A stretch of 64,000 nucleotides of DNA from the NCBI RefSeq assembly GCF_036417845.1, contig NC_090020.1:32720425-32784424 (forward strand), read 5' to 3'. This document shows positions 50,772 through 63,700 of this stretch, one piece after another. Each line of letters opens with the position of its first letter. Positions within the stretch are counted from its first letter, which is position 1. A program made the translations under genes and the position numbers. Source of the DNA: Apteryx mantelli (lineage: Eukaryota > Chordata > Aves > Apterygiformes > Apterygidae). A model generated the notes under the pieces. The model had not been told where the DNA came from. It searched no databases and was given only the letters and a program-made list of their open reading frames with translations.

Positions 50772-53700
50772 GGCAGCCACTTTGATCTGTGTGTCCGTAG
50801 CCACCATTTATCCAGTCTGTATGTCTGCAGTGTTCTGACGACAACTGATAAGTCTATAGTAAAACCAGACAGGATTATTGGAAGCTATCCAAGTGTCAAG
50901 CCTAAATGTCGCTTTTTCGTATTGTTCAGTCTTGCAGAACTACAGTTGGCCATTTACCTCAGCTGTAGGGGCCTTTAATGAGTGTATAAATATATACACA
51001 CTTTTTTTTGCACAAAATTTTCAGTTAGGTTAATTTCAAAAAAACACTTCCCAGAGTAATCCTTAAGCATGAATTCTCCTTAATTCACTTTTTGCGTATA
51101 GCTAGTTGACCTTCTAGACAGAAATAACAAAGTACAAAAATTGATTTACTTTGTATACTTGTTGGGAGGATCATGACTTGAAGTCAAGTGATGTGAAGTT
51201 TTTGAAGTGAAATTTTACTTAACGATGTAAGTAACTACTGTGATTTGAATTTAAGGAAAAAGAAAAAAGCTATTGAGCTCAGACTCAATATCAAGAAGTG
51301 CTAAAACAGAATTGAGCACAAACCGTTTTTTTAAACTCTCGGTTCTGTTTTTTATTCCCGTTTTGCATGGCCACCTTGGCTGAGTTCTTTAAGGAAGGAT
51401 GCAAATTACCAAGCTTTTTCAGATGAAGAAGTTGGCAGTTTTTCCTTTGGAAAATTCTGGATTTTTTAAGTAATGTGAAAATAAGTTTAAAAAAAAAAAA
51501 AGTTTAGTATTGTGAAAATTATCCATGAAATCTATGTTGCCTGTGGTAGAAAGACCACCATAGGGAGTTACAAATACAAAGATTGGTTTTGGTTTAGATG
51601 GGGTTCCCTCTGAGTGGTAGCTTTTCTGGTAGATATTTGGTGTGTTTGCTTGCCTTTACATGCTCTTTTGCAATATAACAAAGCTGTTGTAGATGATAAT
51701 TTCAGTATACCTATGTTTTGCGAAGGCACTCTAGAGATCTGCTTAGTGGAATGAAAAGGGAAAAGTGATTACTAGTCGGAGAGATTTTTGGAAAGAAGAA
51801 AATAGTTGGATATCTATTTAAAACAATGTTTTTGTTTTTAATACCAGAAAGGCAGTCAGTCCTGGGCAGCATGATATTAAGAGCTGACTGTAGGCTACAC
51901 AGAGTTCTGAGATCTGTCTTCCAGCTACCTAAACATTTAGCTCATTATCTTTCCCTTTAGCCTTCTTTTCCCCAAATTTGTCACTATCCTGCAAATTTGG
52001 ATTCAGTTGTTAGTGCTGCAGAATTTAATTATACTTTTTAGGAAACTAATATTAAACTACTTACAGGGTAGCAACTTAGTAAATTTTAGTTTTTCTCTTG
52101 TGCTGCCTTACTGTTTCATTTTCAACTACAACATGACAATAAAACTATCCAGAACTCATGCCTGTTGAAGCCTGAGCTGTGATAACAGTAATTCAGAGTA
52201 TGTGGCTGTACAACACATGCATATGAACTTAGTGGTATTTAGACACTGAGAACATTTTCTGACTCTTAGCTGGAGCCTGAAGTGAAATTTGCTACCACTG
52301 CAATCACAGTCCTTCATCCAGTTGTCATTTTGGGATCAAAACAGTATTTGGAGTACATCAGGCACAAGATATTTCCTTACTAATGTGCTGAGCTGCTTTG
52401 CTAGTCTATTAACTCTTAACAGATGTCCTTTTGAATGTAACCCAGTAAAGAGCATAAAGCAAGCTCACCTCTTGGTGGAACTCCAAAATTGTTTTTTGTG
52501 ATATTGTAAGTTTGCTACAGTCAGAGAAATATTACTATTTTAAACAAATGTCAGAAATAAGATTGATTATTCCTAAGAATATGTCCTTTTTCCCTTTAGA
52601 ATGATATTTAGAAGATTAATAAAGAAGAGAGATTTTTTACCTTTCATAGCTCTTATTCCTCCTCAGGTTCTTGAAAATAAGCATTTATAAAATAGAGCCT
52701 TCTTTAATTTTAACTTGGCAAATGAGCTTTCCTGTGTTTTGAATGGCACTGGAAAATAAAATGTCTCTTTCTGTTTAAGAAACATTTCAAGTTTTATATA
52801 AAGTAGCTTCTGAAGCTGAATACTATTTGGTTTTGTACCAGCAACTTCATTGACACCAATTGTTTTCGACTGCTGCAGCATATCCAGAAAAGAGAGCACA
52901 AAATATTAAGCCCTTTGACTACAATGAAGTAGGATGTAGAAGTTAGCTGTTGCAAGTACTTTCTTTTTTTGTTATTGACTATTTACATCCTCACACCTCT
53001 TAAAAGCCAAATCTTTTTTCACTATGTCCTGTGACACCATAAAAATAAAAGGCAGTTGATGTTCCGGAAACCACAGATTTGAGGTATAAAACATGAGACT
53101 TTGACAGGGAAAGACTTGTTTCTTTAGTTTGTTGGCTATCTTCATGAAGTATGTCAAATATGGTCTGGGTTTTTTTTTCCTTTTTTAAATGGCTGGGCAC
53201 CCAGCCATCTGAAAATAATGCATTTTTTGTCTTATGCTTCAGCATCCGACAAACGATATACTCTAATATACCCTTACAAACAACATACGCTAGTTGCTTT
53301 TGATTTTTCCTTTTAGGCTTGTATTTCACAGTCTGATAGGTTGATGAAATATCAACAGCATTTGAGTCTATGAGGAATAAAAATTGTCTTTGATTGGTTT
53401 CACCATTCTTCTTGTAGTGCCACAGCAATAGCTGCTTTTGTACTTAATCCCTAAAGAGAGATTATTTGTGTGGCTTGCAGAACCAACATAGTTCAGGTGA
53501 GGTGTCCCTTTTGCTTTAGTGTGATGTCTCATAGCACCTGTGCAAGGGTGTATATTGTTCTCCTTTCAGTAGGAACAGCAGAAAGCAACTTAAAAGTCTA
53601 CAAAAACTGTAGAAGCAACTCCTGCCACTTTAGGTGGATTGAAAAGGCTGTATAGTTCCATTATCTTCTTTTCTCCCTCCAACAGCAGTAATCGGATGAC

Positions 53701-56700
53701 GAAATATAACTTCCATGCTCTGAAACTAAATTTTGAACTGAAACCAAATTTCAACCACACTGCCTGGCAGAGTCAGCAGTCTGTGGTTGATCCCTTATAG
53801 GTCCTCAACGGACACGCATCAGGACCCAACCAGATCTGTATATGATCTTGTTGTCAGTGTATTATATCAATCTATCAGTCATGACTTCCCTGCTTTCCAG
53901 TTATAAGACTGTTGCTTCTTCATGGACACAAAAGAGCAGATTAAAACTGAGTTCCTGGTGTTGGATCCCTTTTATCTCTTAAGACATTTCTTCAGTTGTT
54001 TCAGTCACCCTTTCTATCTCCTGTCTAGAAGAAAGACTAATGTGAATACCTTGCTAATATAGAAAGTGCGAACACCAAACCTTAGTGGGTAAGCTGAGAA
54101 AAGTACTAGTGGCTTGTCTTTTTTGAAAAATATGTATGCTGATGTGTAAAAGTTTTGAGATAATTCGAACTGGATAATTCTGGGTAATCAACTTTCAGTG
54201 ATCTTGCTTTGTTCTTGTCTTACAATGGTAAAACTGTCTTGCTTGAGTATCACTGGTGGTGGTGGGAAGTCTCTGAAACCCAAGGTCATGCATTTGGGCC
54301 ATCTTACAGCGGACAAACCTGATCATCCAGCTTTGTATGTGAATATCACATTTGTGTTTCAAAACAAAAACAACTCACCCTCCATTCCTCTCCCAAACTC
54401 CAATTTCATCTGCCATTCTGAAACATGACCCTTGTTATAGTAAGTACCTAAAATGTTACATAGAGCATCCAAAATATAGTATGTTAATAAACAAGCCAGA
54501 TGTGTATTCTACTGTATCAGGGGGTGTTTTTTTTCCCTTCATTTCTGGTAGTTTTCCATTGACTTTACCTTGTCTTCCAAAAGCACTAAGTATAAGATTT
54601 GCATGTCCTAAGACAATTCATTTCCTGGATGGTACCACAAGATCTCAGCCACAGATATGCATCACTGACCAAAAATAAAACAACCAGATTTTAAAAGGAG
54701 TGTTTTGAAACATGTGAATTTACTTGTGCTCCTGTGAACTCAAATATGCAACTTTGAAGAGTTACCATTTTTAATTTTATGAGATGAATAAGGAATATTT
54801 TTTATTAGCTTGAAAAATCACTTAATACTTTTGCTATAAGACATGAATTGTTGAAAGGGTTCTTGGCTTGGTGGAACTTGTATCTGAGTCTATTGAAGAG
54901 GTAGGACCTGCGCTGCAATTAGAAAGGTACTCAAAAAAATACACGTCTTTATTAAACAAACGTTCTTAAATTGGCTCTTGTACAGAAATTCACTTACTTC
55001 AAATGAGTGAAATAAACATTACATTGTATGGAATGAACCTCCTAATATGTCTCATTACTTTAAAGCTAGGCCTTAGGTTGGAACAAGACGCATTTCCCTC
55101 TCCTTTCACTCCCCCTCTTTCGGCTTCAGCTACCGAAAATGTTATTCCTTCTTGTAGCAATAGGAGAGTTAATGGGGCTCATTGTGATGCTACTTTAGAA
55201 TAGTGACTGCATTTTATTAAATTCTGGGACTGGAGTTATTGCAGTGTCCACTAGGACCATTACAGACCATTAAGCGTGCCTAAGCATTTCCAATATAAAC
55301 TTGTATTTCAGTGGTTTATAGCTTGGCCATAAAAACTTGTTCCCAACTTAAAGCTGGCATAAAATATTTTAACTCAGGAAAAACATTTATACATATGCAT
55401 AGTCATAAATATTCATACCTACCCTTCGTAGCTATATATGCATGTATATAATGCTAATGACCAATATTTTTTTTGTCATAGTGAAGAAAATAAAAGTAGG
55501 TTTGTTTTTTTTTTTCCCCTAAAAATTTATCTGTGTATAGGGAGGTAGAATATGGAGAGCTAAAATAGTAATTAATTTTTAATATTGAACACTACTGTTG
55601 AGATTTTTGAAACTAACTTTCAGAATGAGTTCTCCTGTCTGTGTCCTCCTTCATCTTTATCACTCCACTTTTCTCATAGCAGAGCTGCATAAGATGATGA
55701 AAAAGTACTTTGTTGCAGATCAGTAGTAAAATAGTTCAGTCTTCTGTTTAATATTGTATTCACAATCAGTAGTATTAAAATGTTTCATTTTAGCCTCTGA
55801 GTCACATAAGTCGAAGAGTGCTTATAAAAGCAGAGATTTTTGCATTGTGTGCTGTAAGTGCTAAGGAAGAATGCACTTAATAGTGTGGCCAATTGTTTTG
55901 AAGTCATAGGCTTCACTAGAAAAGCAGCAAAAGAAAAGTGGTCTTCAAAGAAGTCACAGATTCCTGTCATGCGGTTATCTCTGATCTGTCTTGCTATACC
56001 AAGTATGCTAGGCATTCTTGGTCTCTCTGTGTCTCTCATCGTCTCTATTAGTCTGCAGTTTGCCAGCCTCACATTGGAAGAACCCAAACCAAGTAATAGA
56101 TTTTAGATTTTAAATGCAGCCTGCAGGACAAATGATGCTCAAAGCAAAAGGATATTGCATAGAAAGCATTACTCTAATGCATACTGCTTTACTTCCGCCG
56201 CCAGTTGCCAGCTGCTAATTTCAGTCTCTTTCATTGCAACCGTGGTCTCAAGTTTAAACAAAACACCAAAACTATGCATGCAAACTGGCTCTATTCTGCT
56301 TTTCTCTTCTCTTTTTTTTTTCTTTTCCTCTCCTAAGGACAGAGAAAAGGAGTGCCTCAAAAGAGTTTTAGACTAAGACAGAATGAAGATGATAAAGTAT
56401 AAATGGTTAGTCCCAGTGTAGATGAACTACATCATGTTCCTCTGTCTGGAAGCTTACATAGGAGAACCAACTTATGGAGTCCCAATTCTTTCTTTGTATG
56501 AGTAGGATTTTGAGTACTTCCTGAGGACCACCTCAGAGAAAGCTAAGAGATTTCATCTTCCCACAGAACAGTGACGTTACTGAGCAAAAACTCTATCAAA
56601 TACAGTCATTGTGAACAAAGTGATCAACCCTGAACTCCATCTTTTGAAGGGAACCTTTCTGGGTAGTCACAGACAGTTGGGTAGAGAGTTTTGGTTTGTT

Positions 56701-56724
56701 TCCCCTCTTCTCACTCACCCTCAG

Positions 56725-57275
56725 CCTCAGGGCAATATTCCCCTCTACTTTACACTTGTGACACTGCTTGTGGAGTACCGTGTCCAGTTTTGGGCCCCTT
56801 CATATGTAAGAGATACAGACTTGAGAGAGTCCAGTGGGCAGCCACTAAGATTATTAGCAGGTGGAGCATATGTTGTATCAGATGAGGCTGATGGAGTTGG
56901 GTTTGTTTAGCCTGGGGAAAATGAGACTAAGCGAGGCTCTAATTGCTGTCTCCCACTACCTAAAGGACTAGTTACAGAGAAGACAAATCCAGAGTCTTCT
57001 CAGAGGTGCACAGGGAAAGCACAAAAGGCAACATTCACAAGCTGCAGTAAGGAAGTTTAGACTAGATGTAAGGAAAAGAGTTTTCGCAGTGAGTGTGGTT
57101 AAATACTGACACAGGTTGTCCAAAGAGCTTGTCCAATCTGCATCCTCGGAGGTGTTCAACAAAACCTGGAACAACTTGCTGTGATTTTGAAGACAGCCTT
57201 GCTTTGAGCAGGAGTTTGGACTAGATAACCCCCAGAGATCCTTTTGAACCTAATTTTTTTTTTCTATGATTTTAA
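56725..57275 (+). mobile_element. CR1 LINE 3' fragment, plus orientation, frameshifted
   Basis: The DNA follows the CR1 consensus through its last ~550 bases: ATTCCCCTCTACTTTACACT, then GAGTACCGTGTCCAGTTTTG, then TTGGGTTTGTTTAGCCTGGG, then GGACTAGATAACCCCCAGAG, ending TCTATGATTTTAAA near the usual ATTCTATGATTCT tail. Translated, VEYRVQFWAP in one frame continues as LERVQWAATKII in another, corresponding to the C-terminal part of the CR1 reverse-transcriptase protein, so at least one frameshift separates them and further stops follow. It is a 5'-truncated dead copy, which is the normal state for CR1. CR1 is the main LINE of birds and supports the avian assignment. Confidence 0.9.
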
Positions 57276-57429
57276 ATCTTGGTTGGTTTTACCTAAGCTA
57301 CTGCTTTGTTTTTCGCATTTAGTAACTGGTTCCTCCCACTTGCTCCCCAGTATTGCCTCTATGACCCATGTTGCCATGGTACTTTGAGAAACTTTCAAGG
57401 ATTAAAAGATTTTATTCTCTGGAAACCCT

Positions 57430-57625
57430 AGGAAGTGGTAGGAATCTATTGCCATTTTACAGGTAGCTAATTGGTATCTGTAGGTGTTACAAGAGAATCT
57501 TTCAAAGATGCGTACAATTTACTAATCTCTTTTTTCCTCTCCCAGCCCCCTCCAAGGTTAAGTAAAGAGCTGAATTCAGGTGCTTTGGGCCCAAACCCAC
57601 TGTCCTAACATTGCACCAGTTTTTC
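57430..57625 (-). repeat. MIR-like SINE relic, minus orientation
   Basis: On the plus strand it shows GGTAGGAATCTATTGCCATT followed by TTACAGG, then after ~80 bases of other sequence CCAAGGTTAAGTAAAGAGCT, GAATTCAGGTGCTTTGGGCC and CCACTGTCCTAACATTGCAC. These follow the reverse complement of the MIR consensus ('ggtactattatccccattttacag', 'ccaaggtcacacag', 'gggattcgaacccagg', 'ccactgccctaaccactg'). It is old, has a possible insertion, and lies directly after the CR1 copy. Confidence 0.6.
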
Positions 57626-58941
57626 AAACCTCTTCTTGTTTTTAAAAGTAAGTACTAGCTCTTTGCCAAGTTTGAAATACGTACTCCAAAATTCTGATTA
57701 ATAATCTAATTACATATATCTTTAATTGGAGTAATGCATAGTGCTTTCTCTTTAAACTTTGTTTTTAAAAACACCAGAAGCATTTTTGCATATTACTTCT
57801 AATCCTGGAAAATGCCTGCCTCACATGTAGAAGCTTCAGTACATTAAAAATAACAAAGCTATTGAAATTGGGGTAAGGGGTGGAATCTTTTGTGACAGAG
57901 GGCCTGATATTCGGAGGATGTGCATTCTATAATATTAATTGTGTTGCCTATGGTGTCATCTTTCGTCCATTTGCTTAAAAATTGTTTCAGTGTGGTTAAG
58001 TTTTGGGTAATGCCTTGCTTTGGTGCTGCCGATGTCCTGCTGCAGCATGTATGGTTCAAGAAGACATTGTTTATCAGCCATGTCCAATAAAAGGGAGTTT
58101 TGCTATGTTTGTTTCTAGATTAAGTGGTACTAAGTTTTCTTCTCTAATGTTAATTTTACTGGTTGGTTCAGTCAAATGAAAGCAGCTGAGATGTATTTTT
58201 TAACTTCGTTTTTGGTTTCCTGTTCAACTGAGAAATCATTTTAGGTGCAGTAGGATTACAGTGAGGGATATTTCATTAGTGTCTCTGTGTAAAGGTGTCT
58301 ATCATGACTATTTTTGCAGAGTCCTTTTATTTTTTTAAACTCTGTTTATTGTAACCTGAGCTCAGACTAAACCAGCAGTATAGTCTTAGACAAGAAGAAT
58401 GTCTCGAGTCTCTTCCCTTCTGCCTCCCCCAATGCATCAAAAATAAACCCAACAAACCCTCCCCTTTCCTCCCCAATTCTACAGTGAGAATTCATGCGTA
58501 GCTCTGGGAAAAAAAATGTAGCCCTGAGCCAAAGACCAGTTACCTATTTTAGAAGATTTAATTATTTGGCAATATTGTAAAAGTAGTCTAAAACACCAAC
58601 ATTTTACAAGTAACTAAGCAGGTATAAGTTCTGTTCTCTCCTTGTACCCATGACACCTGGTTTATAATTTAATCTATTTTGAATTTGTATTGATTTTTTG
58701 GGGGCTCTGGGGAACAGTGTGTTTTTGTGCATACAATTACAAATTAAGCAACTAGCTATGTATGCTGAAGATAATTTTTATTTTGAGTACACAGAAATGA
58801 ACATTATGGTTTCCATAATACTGATGTTAATCACAAGTAATTCCGTGATTTGTCCCATGCACATGAGATCAGAATTTATCTATGAAACTTACAATTTTAC
58901 AGGCAAGTCTTCAAAAATATACCAGTACAATAGTAAATATT

Positions 58942-58954
58942 GGGGGGGGGGGGG
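58942..58954. repeat. G13 homopolymer
   Basis: Thirteen consecutive G in otherwise AT-rich intron sequence. Such runs are slippage-prone and are common sites of sequencing length error. Confidence 0.9.
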
Positions 58955-60680
58955 AGGCTGTTGATGGTATGTAAAATGCTGTTCCTAATTCTTCTGAGGG
59001 ATATTGTGATATTGTTGAAAATATGAGATCTTGTGCAAATCAGGAGTCCTTACTTGAGAGTTTAGAGCTTGATACTCAAAAAGTGGATTCTGGTGATGGC
59101 TTTTCCATCTAATTTATCTAAAACTTTTGAGACTCTGGAGGAGAGAGAAATGCACCCTTTTGTCTGAGATTTAGACTGCTGTCTTTGTTGGGCCACTGGT
59201 CGACTGGGCAAAAAGTCACTTTCCTTGAACAGTTAAGCACCCTTTCCTGGAGCCCTTGTCCTTTTTCAGATAATAGGCCCTATCTCCACTGGGAGAAGAG
59301 CAGGAAATAGAAACAAGATTTCCTGCTGCTTCTATCATCAACAGGCAGCCTTGCATTGAGGAATGAAAGGCCATGTTGTGACTGCCCATCCCTACAACAT
59401 GGCTAATAATTTGTAGCACTACTTCTAATACACGGGAGGGGAAAAAAAAGACGGAGATAATCCTAACAGTGTACTCATTCGCCTTATCTTGGTTTTAATA
59501 TATGTTATGCTAAGTGTGTCTTGCTACTTTCTGGCTGAGAAGCAGGGTGAATTAGCATGTGATATCCATCCCAATGAGTAGATTGCCCCTATCTATACTG
59601 AGATGCCTTGTGCAGGCAGTTCTGTGCATAAAGGCCAGCTTCAAGTGCACTTTAATGATTTTGACAGAGGCCAAATAGCCGACTTTCTCTCATCTTCAAC
59701 TGCAAGGGGATATAGAAACCAAGAGGCAATGTGGAGAAAGGCAGAGGCACAGTTGTGAAATGGATAGATATAGTTGTTAAAAAGAGTGGACAGAGAGGAG
59801 AGCTGAGCAGTGATGAAATGAAGTAAAATAAAAGATGATGAGCAATGACATAGGCATCTGTGAGGGGACAGACAGGAAGACGATGTAGCTCGTGAGCATA
59901 TTCTAAGCACAATTGGATCAGCAGGTAAAGAAAGTAGTCTTGACTGCTGTGTTTTACATGGTTTAGGGAAAAATAGCAAATTTCCTTCTAGTCCCTCAAA
60001 TTGTATATTTGACGCCAGTGAAGTGTAAATGCTATGAATTTAGTAATTTGCTGCAGTATCAGTTTCTCAATATTGTTTTTGTCTGTTATTGTTTAAATTT
60101 TGCATAGTGACCACAAGCCCCAGGACAGAATTACTCTTGTGGATTAGGTGTTCCAAAAGTACCTAATCAGCGTAGGGACCACGTAGCCCTGCCTTACAAC
60201 TCCTGTAGAGTGTTTTTCCTTTTGGTCTTGCAAGGTGAAGACCACAGGATTACTTTTCCCCCCTAAACTTGCAAATCTTCTAACTTATGTTCTGTCATTG
60301 TGTAAGGGTGTAATTTCTGTAGGCTTCAAGGTGGAGTTAACACTGATCTACTGAAGGCTTCTTTTGGCCTTTATTGGGAAATGTTTGCTTATTAGGATTG
60401 GTCTTGTGGGATCTGAGAGCTCTTGATACCATTCTGAGATGACAGAAGTAAATGGTGGACAAGGAAGATGAGCATGTTCAGGGCTCATTGCAGGGATCAA
60501 AATACTGTATCGATTGCTGTTGCTGATTTGGGGCATTTCAAAATTATTGTTATTAGTAATTGTGTGTGTCCTGTTTTGTGGGGGGGGTTTACACAAATTG
60601 GACTAAGAAGTCTTCTAATGAGAAAAGCAAACAAACAAAAAACTCTCTCCCAGATTTTGAAGCAAGTCTGTCAGAGTCCT

Positions 60681-60726
60681 TCTGAGAATGTATTCTCACT
60701 CTGAGAATATGTATTCTCACTCTGAT
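60681..60726. repeat. Two-copy tandem repeat of ~20 bp
   Basis: TCTGAGAATGTATTCTCAC (60681-60699) is followed by the same unit with two extra bases (60700-60720), then a partial third start TCTGATA. Each unit contains the inverted pair GAGAAT/ATTCTC. Confidence 0.85.
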
Positions 60727-63700
60727 ATGTTGCTTCATCTCACTTTTTCTGTCAGATGTTTGTTTGGTGCTATTTTTTAATATTTATATTGTTCCCTTCT
60801 CTTCCCCAAATAAAATGCAGAATAAAAGCTTTCATATGAGGAAATTCAATTTGATTGTAAAGCAAGTGGAAGGACCAGAGAATGTATACCAACAGAAAAA
60901 GAGCTCCAGGTACAGGTTATATTTCTCCTAGGCTGTGCTTGGTTGAGCACTTTCTGCTGCTTGTGCTTTTGGTGTTTTTCTAGGTGAAGTGTGATTGTCA
61001 GGTAATTTAAAAAGTGAGCAACGCACACTGGCTTTAGACCTCGTGAAGTATACAGGTAGTGAATCATTTAGTGGGGAGCAGGGATTCAAGACTTTTTTTT
61101 TCTTCTTTTTTCCTTCCAGAGGGCTTGGGAAGAAAGACAAATGAAAAGGAAGATGATGAAGAATAGATCTTTCTCTGCAATGATTTGTTATTGTTATGAC
61201 CATGTGTTCTTTCTGTGTTTCTCCATGAATCTTCCCAAATAGATAATTTGGCTCATTTGTAGTGCCAGTATTCATACTGACACATTCTCTGGCTGGGAAA
61301 AAAAGACTTATCGCAGCCATCTTCTATAATGAGTGGAATCATTTATTGGTCATTAAGAATAATTCTTCTTCCGATGCCACCAAAACAACTTTTTAAGTTC
61401 CTGTTACGATCTGATAATGTATTTCCCTGTTGAATACTTAATGGCTGGCTGTGGGTTAGAGTAGGCTTTCACCATTATACTCCTTTGCAGTGGAAGATTT
61501 GAACTTCAGTTTTACAGCACTTTAGAGGTAGTTTTTGTTCCCAAGAATATGCAATTTCTCAAGTAAATTCTTACATAAACAAAATTTGGTGCTAAAGCTC
61601 TGGCTTTATGTGAATCAGTAGGCAGAAATGCCCCTCTCATCATTTTTTTTGTTTGTTTTTTAACTTTAAGACCTTCTGCAAGTACTTTATGATAGGCTTA
61701 TTGCTTCTGACCAAGGTAACTTCATCCTCCTTGACCTCATTGCAGCTTTTGGTTTTATTTATCATTGTCCTCTTTGAAAACTTTTCTCAAGATATCTTTT
61801 TTTAATAGCATTGGGACTTGGGATTTTTTTTTCCACTTCTTTCAGCTGCTTCATGTCTGTTTCTTTTTTCTTTTTTTTTCCTTTCATAACATTCACTCCT
61901 CTCCTTCTTTTTAGTATTGTTCAGGCTCTTTTCATCATACATATTGTAATTCAGTACTAGCTTTGATCATGACCATTCAGTTAGTCTCTCTCTACTTAAT
62001 GGCTTGGATCCTATACTTCCTGCTATTTGCTGTTCTTGTTATTTCTTTGTTGTCATAACATCCTGTCAGAGCTGGGTGATTTCATTCCTGAAGGACAGTT
62101 TTATGAAATTCATAGTGTTCAGCAGCTCATTTCACCTTAGAGTTCTGCTTTTCACTTTGGCATTTTATTTATCTGTCTTTTCCTCTGCTCAGTCTCCACA
62201 TCTGCGAACTGGGGGCTTTGCAAGGGCCCAGGTCAAATTTCAATTTCTCTTGATGAGAGGACTCAGTCAAACCAGTCTTTTGTGTCTTGTGATCCATTGT
62301 TAGTTTTCTCAGCAATGCTCTGACGTTCCCACACTGTGTTTGTGGTGATTTGTCATGTGAGGTCTGACTTTTCCCCCAACTTAAGCAGCAGTGGGCTGAG
62401 AGTTGGCCTAAGGAGCCTTTACAGTTCTGAGTTGGGACTCTTTGGGAGTCTCCAGAGTATATCAAAAAGCATCATTTTCAACTGTCACGTGTTCTGTACT
62501 TTTGGAATAGTTAATCCAGTCTGCTTGGCTAATGTTCGTTGTTCTGACATTTATACGCTGATTAGTTAAATCTGCTGCTGAATCCACTGCCGAGCTGTGA
62601 TTATGACCTTCAATAAGCTGCTGCTGCTGTTTGGCTGAGGATGCAAAACTCATTTTTCAACACTGCCACCATCAGGCTTTGGCAGCTTTGGATTCTTTTT
62701 GCCAAGGAACATAATTTCCTCTTTCTTCCTGACTTCCTTCCACTGTGTGTAATTTCTACTACTACTTTGCACATCACTGTAGTACTGTATAATGTTTCTT
62801 TCTTTAAAATTAAATAGCCTTCCTCTTCTTTGGTTTCAGCAGGAATGGTTGGAGGTGAGTGTTCAGGTGGTTTACCACACTTTCCACAAGAAAGCTTCTA
62901 TTTTTAGATGGAAAATTTCTGGTTGTTTACAAGGTCTGATGGGCGGCAGAACTGCTAAGAACAGCTTAGGCAGTGTTAATTTGTCAGCAAAGTACACATT
63001 TTTGGTAGATACTATAGGAAATATGGGATCCAGCAACTGTAGAAAGAACTTCTGATCCCTCACTGTTATTTCTGGAGTGTGTGTGTGCAGGGGATTGGTT
63101 GGTCTTCCCTTTTGCTTTCTTGCCTGTAATAAACCAGGAAGGGAAGGGCTGCTGAAGTAGTTTATGCCTTTGGCTTTATGCTTAAAATGAACTCCACAGA
63201 TGCTGAATGTATCATGCATGCTGTGTCATGGAGGCCAGTAAACCTGAGAAATTTCGCTGAGCTAAGTGATTTCACCTAATCTGTTCCTTTAAATCATTTC
63301 AGATAGAAATAGAGTACATTACATCCTTGTTGTGCTTTGACATCAGAGTCAAAAGCTAAACGTAATATACAAGTGAATTTACAATGAGTGCTGAGCTAAT
63401 TTGTAATTTAGAGTATAGCATGCTTAGTGATATGAGTCAGTAACTTTACAAATGCTTCTGGATTTTCATGTATTTCTTTGTATCCCTGCTTGAAAGAAAA
63501 GTCAAGCAAAATCAAAATGAGACAAAAAAAAGTCTGGAAAAAAGAAAAAAAGCCCTGTTACCTGGCATTGTCTATATTAGCAAGTGTTACAGTGCAATAA
63601 CAATGGATCAGTAGGTTGAAATATTCAGTATGGAGGCACGTAAATCTAGAATGCTTACACTTGTATTTGATTTGGTCTGGTCCCCTGAGATAAAAAAAAA

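Noticed and set aside
53000-53428. 142-codon minus-strand frame
   Set aside because: It resembles no known family, has a Lys/Ser-rich AT-driven composition, and lacks splice or promoter context. Best explained as a chance frame.
55785-56106. Overlapping frames on both strands (82 and 100 codons)
   Set aside because: Neither has a recognisable domain. Two opposite open frames over the same bases fit chance.
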